From Mesomycoplasma ovipneumoniae (GTDB taxonomy: Bacteria; Bacillota_I; Bacilli_A; Mycoplasmatales; Metamycoplasmataceae): a DNA stretch of 13,220 nt. Position 1 is the stretch's first letter. Each line of letters opens with the position of its first letter. The DNA lies in NCBI GenBank assembly GCA_009756935.1, contig VZDP01000013.1, positions 1-13,220 of the forward strand, read 5' to 3'. Made by a program: the position numbers and the translations under genes. The notes under the pieces were generated by a model. That model had not been told where the DNA came from and made no database searches. It was given only the letters and a program-made list of their open reading frames with translations. Of this stretch, positions 1 through 5,866 are shown in pieces.

Positions 1-1044
1 ACCTTCTTTTTCCTTTTACCTTTTATTCCATTTATTTCAAATGCTGTCGCAGCTGCCATTGCTGCAGTAGCAGTTTCGACAGCTGCTGCGGTAGCTGTGG
101 AAACTTTTCCAAAGGTTGTTAATGATGTAGGCAGATGATTTGGGAACCGTGAAAGTTACTATTCGTCAGATAATTATACCCCTGTTCCTGTACCAGTTGA
201 TAATAACCCTATTACTCGAAGAACTGAAAGCTCAATTGTGGTTGACTTAGATAAATTGCCAAAAGCAAAAGGTGAGCCTAGTATTAAAGAAATAGCAAAT
301 ATAGCAGCTTTAGAACTTTCTATTGTAAAAGCGAAAGATAAGGCAAAATTAAAACAATACACTGGAATCCATCCTGCGTGATTTTTTAATTTTCACAATG
401 AAGAGTTAGAACCTTATTTTGTTATTAGTGAACAAGCAATTCCAGAACCTGCTGCCTGACTTTGAGCGGTTGGAAGTTTGGTAGCCCAATCAGAATTAAC
501 CAAAATTATTATTAATAGCTTGCTGCCTAGTTCAGTAAGAGATAAAATGAATAAAAATAAAGGAGACCGTAGAAATATGGAAAACAAACTAAATTCACCT
601 ATTGATTTTTATTCATATAATAGATCAGTTATGGAAAATTTGGCTATAAAAACAAAATATACAGCGAATTTGATACTGGGAAATAGATGGTCATGAGATC
701 CAACTAATAATTTAAATAAAGATATCGGTTTTACTAAAGATCGCTTTGTTGTTGGAGAAGGTCTAGCTAGTGATGCTATTGATTGAGCTGACCCTAAAAA
801 TGTGTTTGATATTGATGATCCAAATAGAAGTACAAATAAAAATAAAAATCAAAATAGAAAAATACCATCATACATAAAAATATATTTTCCCAGTTATCAT
901 GTAAGGAGAGCAAGAATGATAGAAGGAAAATTCGAAGAGAGGGAATTTATACCAAGAGAAAAAATGTTAAATGTTGAAAAGGTGCATTTTTTATATGGAG
1001 AAGCAATTAGATTTAGTAACCAAGGCAAAAAAACAATTAATTAA
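1..1044 (+). CDS. A1: membrane-anchored paralogue of unknown function (5' truncated by window edge)
   Basis: I do not recognise the family. The frame is open from base 1 to TAA at 1042-1044 with TGA read as Trp (347 residues visible). It aligns with A3 from A3 residue 158 onward, so roughly the first 157 residues lie outside the window. The visible part begins in a hydrophobic, Ala-rich segment (about residues 2-37), probably membrane-spanning. A short Tyr/Pro linker follows, where A3 has a 9-residue tandem repeat that A1 lacks. Next comes a well-conserved domain containing VVDLDKLPKAKGEPS, a Trp-Phe-rich TGIHPAWFFNFHN motif and a semi-hydrophobic AAWLWAVGSLVAQ segment. The basic C-terminal tail (RRARM, REFIPREKM) overlaps the start of B1 by 74 nt in another frame. 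A1 ends seven residues later than A3 because the A3 stop codon is CAA here. No Cys lipobox is visible. Reality of the gene is certain; its role is unknown. Confidence 0.85.
903..918 (+). promoter_or_regulatory. Internal Shine-Dalgarno plus in-frame ATG inside A1, upstream of B1
   Basis: AAGGAG at 903-908 lies 7 nt before ATG 916-918, which is in the A1 frame. Initiation here would make a 42-residue C-terminal A1 peptide whose reading runs across the B1 start at 971. The same arrangement occurs at 3085-3100 and 7261-7276. B1 itself has no good Shine-Dalgarno in front of its ATG, so this site may deliver ribosomes to B by translational coupling. The site is seen; the role is inferred. Confidence 0.5.
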
Positions 1045-2764
1045 ACTAAAATATATAGAAATTAATATTAAAAGTCGTTGTTCAATTCGAAACATGATTG
1101 TGAATGATGTTAAATTATCACTTGATTGTAAATACGATGATGATTTTCCATTTCCAATTTTTTTGTACAATTACCTTTCCGAGCGCTTCAATCCTAATCC
1201 AATTGAAAGAATTATTAGTTTAAATTATAAACAAGAAGATTATGTTTATAATTTAAAACTAGAAGATATTCCAAAAAGTGCGTTTTTTTCCAAAAAACTC
1301 AATAAATTTGGTTTTTATGATGATATTAGGTGTTTAATTGGCGGTTGAGCAAACATTGAATATTGTGAAAAAAATGGAAAAGAAAATCTTCGTCTTATCT
1401 CTGAACTTTATTCTTCATGTGATTCATACGATGGTAAAGGTTTTGAAGAGGTTGTTGTTGTATTTGAAAACTTTGATGATATTGGAAAATGCGAATTTTC
1501 AATCTCTTATCCGGCTATTTTTTGAAAAATATTTAAATCAAAAACCGAATTAAGAGAAATTGAAGCTTTAATTATTAAGGAAATTCAGGAAAGTGTTCCT
1601 TATGCAAAGCCAAAAAATTTAGCAAATTACCATGAAAAAATCTTTGATTTTTTATCAAATAGATATGAATATGGCGCAAAGTTTGTAGATATAAATAAAG
1701 CATATTTAGGACAAAATGTAGAAAATATCTACAATTTGTTATTAAAAGACAATTATAATCTTGAGGAAAAAACCCAAATTGAACCAATTCAAAATGTATT
1801 TACTTTTGAAACTTATGAAAATTTGCTTAAAAAGTTTGAAAAATACGGGGTTAAAAAGCTTAATTTAAACATTGAAAGTCGCGATAAATTTATTCTTAGT
1901 TGATTTGATAAATTTGGTCCAGAATATCGAAAATATTGCATCGAACTTTTTGGTAAAGATGGCCAAACTTATTATGATCATGCGAATAATTGAACAAATA
2001 AAATCGAATTAATCTATTTGTTGCAAATTTTATTTGGTCCAAAATATTGAATTGAAGAACTAGATTTTTATCCCGATACACCTGATTTTTATATTCTGCC
2101 AAGCTGAGCAAAATTAAAACTTGAAAATTTCGAAATTTTTTACTTTGACGGGCAAGAATACGGGCTTTTTGATGAAATAATTTCCCAATTTGACTCAAAA
2201 AAGCCAGTTTTTTGGTTTCAACCATATTACTACCCTGCCTATGGAGCAGGCGATGCATGAATTTTGCCAATTGCATTGAAAAATTTCATTTTATTGAATG
2301 TCGATGGTGAAAAAATTTATTACTGAATTGGCCATTCAAATTTGTATGATGATATTTATCAAGGTAAATACGAAATTTTAAAATATTATTTCAAACAAAA
2401 ATTAGTCAAACTTGAACAAGATATTTTTCTGCGTGATGGCAAGGATCCGGTCTTCTTTGTTTCTAGACCACCAAGGCAAAATAATTTAACTAAAAATGTG
2501 ATTGGATCATCTATGGAAGAATTAATTTTATATCGGGATGCGTTGAATAAATTTCTAAAAGGAACAGACCATGAATTTGGGTATTTTACAGACTTTCTAG
2601 AAAATACTAATTTATATAGTCAACAAGAAAAAGAATTAATTTTACAAGAACACGCTCTCTTTTCTTGAGATTCTAATGATTGAACTGAATATTATGATGA
2701 AATTGCAAGAGTAGATTTTCGTGGTTATAAAAGCAAAAAATTTATTGAGATAAAAGGGAAATAG
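971..2764 (+). CDS. B1: 597-residue paralogue of unknown function
   Basis: I do not recognise the family. The reading runs from ATG 971 to TAG 2762-2764, followed at once by a second TAG, with in-frame TGA codons read as Trp. A TAA ends immediately before the ATG, so 971 is the most upstream possible start; ATG at 995 is an alternative. There is no signal peptide, lipobox or membrane helix, so a cytosolic or peripheral protein is likely. It starts with a Lys-rich helix (TKAKKQLIKLKYIEINIK). A variable island follows at about residues 40-75, then a conserved FNPNPIERIISLNYKQEDY block. A helical middle contains EIQESVPYAKPKNLANYHEK. An aromatic-rich C-terminal half carries FGPEYRKYC, ILPSWAKLKLENFEIFYF and SSMEELILYRDALNKFLK. 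The gene overlaps A1 by 74 nt and is probably co-transcribed with it. From 1346 to about 1750 it is almost identical to B2 (three differences by eye), while its C-terminus is the most divergent of the three copies. Confidence 0.9.
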
Positions 2765-2940
2765 TAGATCTTTTTGTTAATTAATGAATTTAAAGACAAA
2801 AGATTTAAGTTTATTTTTAAAATTCTTAACTTTCATTTTTATCTATTTAAAAATAGCAATTTTGATAGTTGAATTTATGTTTACTTGCAAAAATGCTGCT
2901 TTGAAGTGTTAAATTCAACCCTCTGTCTTAATTTTTGCTA
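2765..2940 (+). other. 3' flank of B1 with nested inverted repeats
   Basis: No gene. The first ~65 nt after the stop are shared by all three B copies (compare 4949-5013 and 9129-9190). Beyond that, units 1 and 2 share a foldable block. An outer stem, TAGCAA 2854-2859 with TTGCTA 2935-2940, encloses a perfect 10-bp stem, GTTGAATTTA 2868-2877 with TAAATTCAAC 2910-2919. There is no classical stem-plus-T-run terminator, so transcription may end inefficiently or read on towards B2. Confidence 0.5.
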
Positions 2941-3022
2941 GTGTTTTAACTAAGAAAGATAAAATTTTAACTTAAAAAGCAAAATTATGAAATTTTTAAA
3001 CTACTTTTTTAGTTTAAAACAC
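2941..3022. repeat. ~80-nt long-stem hairpin repeat, copy 1
   Basis: The left arm 2941-2961 (GTGTTTTAACTAA...GATA) pairs with the right arm 3002-3022 (TACTTTTTTAGTT...CAC) over about 20 bp with two one-base bulges and a mismatch. The AT-rich interior (2962-3001) is strongly conserved in the copies at 5176-5258 and 11815-11890. Copy 1 ends about 28 nt before the truncated A2 remnant. It could be an RNA hairpin, a bidirectional terminator or a small dispersed element. Confidence 0.7.
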
Positions 3023-3049
3023 TCACAAAATCTAACCGATAATCGCCAA

Positions 3050-3151
3050 TCATACATAAAAATATATTTTCCCAGTTATCATGTAAGGAGAGCAAGAATG
3101 ATAAAGGGAAAATTCGCAAAGAAGGAATTTATACCAAGAAAAAAATGTTAA
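3050..3151 (+). pseudogene. A2 remnant: last ~100 bp of a deleted A gene
   Basis: From 3050 the sequence matches A1 from 868 and A3 from 7226 (TCATACATAAAAATA... onward), but nothing before 3050 resembles A. The rest of A2, with its promoter region and the structured element that precedes A3, is missing. About 27 nt (3023-3049) at the junction match neither parent. The remnant has one base fewer than A1 near 3141 (CCAAGAAAAAAATG against CCAAGAGAAAAAATG). Its frame therefore ends at TAA 3149-3151, directly before the B2 ATG. The A protein cannot be made from this unit. Confidence 0.85.
3085..3151 (+). promoter_or_regulatory. Shine-Dalgarno and 17-codon leader ORF abutting the B2 start
   Basis: AAGGAG 3085-3090 sits 7 nt before ATG 3098. 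The ORF encodes MIKGKFAKKEFIPRKKC and ends in TAA 3149-3151, with the B2 ATG starting at 3152. Stop-ATG adjacency with a strong upstream ribosome site is the usual geometry for termination-reinitiation. It is what survived when A2 was deleted, which suggests it serves B2 translation. Function inferred. Confidence 0.5.
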
Positions 3152-4948
3152 ATGTTGAAAAGGTGCATTTTTTATATGGAAACGCAATTAGATTTAGTAA
3201 CCAAGGCAAAAAAACAATTAATTAAACTAAAATATATAGAAATTAATATTAAAAGTCGTTGTTCAATTCCAAACATGATTGAGGACGATGTTGATTTATC
3301 GTTTAATTGTAAATATGATGATTTTCCATTTCCAATTTTTTTATACAATTACCTTTGCAACGGCTTCAATCCTAATCCAATTGAAAGAATTATTAGTTTA
3401 AATTATAAACAAGAAGATTATGTTTATAATTTAAAACTAGAAGATATCCCAAAAAGTGCGTTTTTTTCCAAAAAACTCAATAATTTTCATTTTTATAATG
3501 ATATTAGGTGTTTAATTGGCGGTTGAGCAAACATTGAATATTGTGAAAAAAATGGAAAAGAAAATCTTCGTCTTATCTCTGAACTTTATTCTTCATGTGA
3601 TTCATACGATGGTAAAGGTTTTGAAGAGGTTGTTGTTGTCTTTGAAAACTTTGATGATATTGGAAAATGCGAATTTTCAATCTCTTATCCGGCTATTTTT
3701 TGAAAAATATTTAAATCAAAAACCGAATTAAGAGAAATTGAAGCTTTAATTATTAAGGAAATTCAGGAAAGTGTTCCTTATGCAAAGCCAAAAAATTTAG
3801 CAAATTACCACGAAAAAATCTTTGATTTTTTATCAAATAGATATGAATATGGCGCAAAGTTTGTAGATATAAATAAAGCATATTTAGGACAAAATGTAGA
3901 AAATACCTACAATTTGTTATTAAAAGACAATTATAATTTTGACGAAGAAACCCAAATCGAACCAATTCAAAATGTATTTACTTTTGAAACTTATGAAAAT
4001 TTGCTTAAAAAATTTGAAAAATACGGGATTAAAAAGCTTAATTTAAACATTGAAAATCGTGATAAATTTATTCTTAGTTGATTTGATAAATTTGGTCCAG
4101 AATATAGAAAGTATTGTAGCGAACTTTTTGGTGAAGAAGGCGAATATTATTATGATCATGCTAATAATTGGACAAATAAAATTGAATTAATCTACTTGTT
4201 GCAAATTTTATTTGGTCCAAAATATTGAATTGAAGATCTAGATTTTTATTATCCTGATGAACCTGATTTTCTTATTCTGCCAAGCTGAGCAAAATTAAAA
4301 CCTGAAAATTTCGAAATTTTTTACTTTGGTGGGCAAGAATATGGCCTTTTTGATGAAATAATTTCCCAATTTGACTCAAAAAAGCCAGTTTTTTGATTTC
4401 AACCATATTACAAGTCCGCCCATGGGGATGGCGATGCATGAATTTTGCCAATTACATTGAAAAATTTCATTTTATTGTATGTTGATGGTCAAAAAATTTA
4501 CTACTGATTTGGACATTCAAATTTATATGATGATATTTATCAAGGTAAATACGAAATTTTAAAATATTATTTCAAACAAAAATTGGTCAAACTTGAACAA
4601 GATATTTTTTTGCGTGATGGCAAGGATCCGGCGTTCTTTGTTTCTAGATCACCAAGGCAAATCGATTTAGATAAAAATGTGATAGAATCATCTATGGAAG
4701 AATTAATTTTATATCGGGATGCGTTGAATAAATATCTAAAAGAAATAGACCATGAATTTGGGTTTTTTAGACGCTTTCTAGAAAATACTAATTTATATAG
4801 CCAACAAGAAAAAGAATTAATTTTACAACAACACCTTCTCTTTTCTTGAGATAATGATGATAGAACTGAATATTATAATGAAATTGCAAGAGTAGATTTT
4901 CGCGGTTATAAAAGCAAAAAATATTTTGAGATAGAAGGTGAATCGTAG
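3152..4948 (+). CDS. B2: 598-residue paralogue of unknown function
   Basis: The reading runs from ATG 3152 to TAG 4946-4948, uninterrupted when TGA is Trp. It is full length although its partner A2 is deleted, so selection or recent recombination has kept it intact. Family and function are unknown. As in B1 and B3 there is no signal peptide or membrane helix. The gene is a mosaic. From 3524 to about 3930 it matches B1 with three differences by eye, including a stretch (GGWANIEYCEKNGKEN) where B3 is quite different. Its last third follows B3 instead, for example LDKNVIESSMEEL, NKYLKEIDHEFGFF and the DNDDRTEYY tail. It has one extra Tyr near 4248 (FYYPDE) from a TAT duplication, and one Asp fewer than B1 in the KYDDF run. 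With no A2 promoter, transcription must come from B1 read-through or an unrecognised promoter in 2765-3080. Confidence 0.9.
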
Positions 4949-5175
4949 ATCTTTTGGTTAATTAACAAATTTAAAGACAAAAGATTTAAGTTTATTTTTA
5001 AAATTTTTAACTTGTTTTTCATTTTTATCTATTTAAAAAAAGCAATTTTGTCAGTTGAATTTATGTTTGCTTGCAAAAATACCCTCACGAGTTTCCCAGT
5101 TTGATGAGCACGATTTTTGAATATCATTTGCTGGTTTGAAGCGTTAAATTCAACCCTCTGTCTTAATTTTTGCTA
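4949..5175 (+). other. 3' flank of B2, with an extra ~50-nt insert
   Basis: No gene. The flank is homologous to that of B1, including the 10-bp stem GTTGAATTTA 5054-5063 with TAAATTCAAC 5145-5154. Its loop is longer because about 50 nt (roughly 5081-5131) are present here and absent from unit 1. That insert carries the 21-bp repeat at 5088-5108. Confidence 0.5.
5088..5108. repeat. 21-bp dispersed repeat, copy 1
   Basis: CGAGTTTCCCAG-T-TTGATGAG here matches 11646-11666 (CGAGTTTCCCAG-C-TTGATGAG) with one difference. This copy sits in the loop of the B2 3' stem; the other lies just before the terminator downstream of ackA. Function unknown. Confidence 0.6.
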
Positions 5176-5258
5176 GTATTTTAACTAAAAAAGGTAAAAT
5201 TTTAACTTAAAAAGAAAAATTTTGGAATTTTTAAACTACCTTTTTTAGCTTAAAACAC
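5176..5258. repeat. ~80-nt long-stem hairpin repeat, copy 2
   Basis: The core stem CTAAAAAAGGTA 5185-5196 with TACCTTTTTTAG 5237-5248 is a perfect 12 bp, extended outward by TTTTAA with TTAAAA around one bulged C. A second small hairpin (AAAAATT-TTGG-AATTTTT) sits inside. It is homologous to the copies at 2941 and 11815. Confidence 0.7.
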
Positions 5259-5464
5259 TGACAAAAACCATAAAAAATACAACTGCTATTTAAACTCAAT
5301 GTAAATAGAAAACTCATTTTTACTTACATTGAGCCTAAAAAATATATGAAGTTTTGAAAGAACAATAATTAAAAGCCTTAAATTTGAAGATTTCTAAACG
5401 GGTAAATTTAAGGCATTCCATCATATTTAGAAATATAATGGAAAATTCGCACTATTTGATTTTT

Positions 5465-5494
5465 TTATGACAAAAACATCATTGATTCCTCCTT
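5465..5494 (-). promoter_or_regulatory. Perfect Shine-Dalgarno and five-codon leader ORF on the minus strand
   Basis: On the minus strand AAGGAGG (5494-5488) is followed after 5 nt by ATG ATG (5482-5477) and the ORF MMFLS, ending at TAA 5467-5465. The equivalent in copy 2 is weaker: AAGGGGG with 8-nt spacing and MFFAW, ending at 12120. Read on the plus strand the same bases are CCTCCTT, identical to the usual anti-Shine-Dalgarno of 16S rRNA. Whether it is translated is unknown. Confidence 0.35.
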
Positions 5495-5536
5495 AATTCA
5501 ATATCAAAATTTATTAATTATTCTTAAGCGAGGTTT

Positions 5537-5564
5537 ATTATAACATAATTTTATTCTAGACCAA
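5537..5564 (-). promoter_or_regulatory. Minus-strand promoter of structured element copy 1
   Basis: On the minus strand TTGGTC (5564-5559), 16 nt, then TATAAT (5542-5537). The same geometry recurs in copy 2 (TTGGTT, 16 nt, TATAGT at 12225-12198) and downstream of ackA (TTGGAT, 16 nt, TATAAT at 11609-11582). A 16-T run (5568-5583) lies directly behind the -35 site. Confidence 0.5.
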
Positions 5565-5567
5565 ACA

Positions 5568-5583
5568 TTTTTTTTTTTTTTTT
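5568..5583. repeat. Homopolymer run of 16 T
   Basis: Sixteen consecutive T, the longest single-base run I see in the window. It lies a few bases behind the -35 site of the minus-strand promoter. Copy 2 has an interrupted version (T8 A4 T7 at 12229-12247). Such runs change length by slippage and could tune the promoter. Confidence 0.8.
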
Positions 5584-5780
5584 GCAAGTGGTTAATTTCA
5601 AAACTATAAAAATTAAGGTTTTAGCGTCAAAAACCCGGATTTACGGGTATTTTTGCATATTTATATTCACTAAAAGTGAATTTTTGCCATTAAATTGGAA
5701 ACTCAGGAAAATATGCCTGAATTCTAGTGTAATTTATTTTTAGCAATTGATTAACATAATAACTTATTCTTTTAAACTAC
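5584..5780. terminator. Spacer with two back-to-back terminator-like hairpins (5629-5685)
   Basis: No gene in this spacer. ACCCG 5633-5637 pairs with CGGGT 5644-5648 around GATTTA; read on the minus strand the stem is followed by TTTTT. ATTCACT 5665-5671 pairs with AGTGAAT 5675-5681 around AAA, followed on the plus strand by T residues to 5685. Together they could stop transcription from both directions and insulate A3. A weaker TCAGG/CCTGA stem follows near 5703-5721. Confidence 0.45.
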
Positions 5781-5784
5781 AGTT

Positions 5785-5861
5785 TTTTTTAGGTATTTTT
5801 CCTAAAAAATTTTTAGTATATGTTAGAATTTTAATACTAAAAATTTTCATTTAAAAAAGGA
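5785..5861 (+). promoter_or_regulatory. A3 promoter/leader with a 14-bp perfect dyad and Shine-Dalgarno
   Basis: A small hairpin, TTTTTTAGG 5785-5793 with CCTAAAAAA 5801-5809, overlaps a perfect 14-bp inverted repeat. Its arms are AAAATTTTTAGTAT 5806-5819 and ATACTAAAAATTTT 5834-5847. The 14-nt centre contains the best -10 candidate, TAGAAT 5824-5829; no convincing -35 is visible. AAAGGA 5856-5861 lies 5 nt before the A3 ATG. A dyad embracing a -10 box suggests an operator, but an RNA hairpin is possible. Confidence 0.4.
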
Positions 5862-5866
5862 AAAAC

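Larger units (their letters stand above)
5268..5583 (-). ncRNA. Structured intergenic element, full copy 1 (candidate minus-strand RNA)
   Basis: Homologous along its length to 11929-12236. It has three stems: CTCAATGTAA 5295-5304 with TTACATTGAG 5324-5333; GCCTTAAATTT 5375-5385 with AAATTTAAGGC 5404-5414 (11 bp perfect, conserved 18-nt loop); and CCAT-C-ATATT from 5418 with AATAT-A-ATGG to 5441. In the first stem the G5301-C5327 pair is replaced by T-A in the other copy, so pairing is kept. The minus strand carries a promoter (5537-5564) and a five-codon ORF with a perfect Shine-Dalgarno, which favours minus-strand transcription. It may be a small RNA, a 5' leader left from a lost gene, or a non-coding mobile element. 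No known RNA family recognised. Confidence 0.4.

Noticed and set aside
174..362. Minus-strand ORF inside A1 (and 6565-6753 inside A3).
   Set aside because: Opposite-strand shadow of the conserved VVDLDKLPKAKGEPS region of A, with no start signals.
1338..1553. Plus-strand ORF inside B1 in another frame (same at 3516-3731).
   Set aside because: It exists only because of local base composition. The B frame is continuous across it once TGA is Trp, and it has no ribosome site of its own.
1575..2276. Minus-strand ORFs inside B1 (1575-1787, 1896-2276) and B2 (3753-3965).
   Set aside because: They are mirrors of conserved B codons, start without ribosome sites and are not maintained equally in B3.
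2941..3022. Hairpin repeats considered as an insertion sequence or CRISPR.
   Set aside because: No transposase ORF, no target-site duplication that I can see, and no regular repeat-spacer pattern.
5268..5583. Structured element considered as tRNA, tmRNA, RNase P, SRP RNA or a known riboswitch.
   Set aside because: No cloverleaf, CCA end or conserved core of these RNAs is present; only simple stems.
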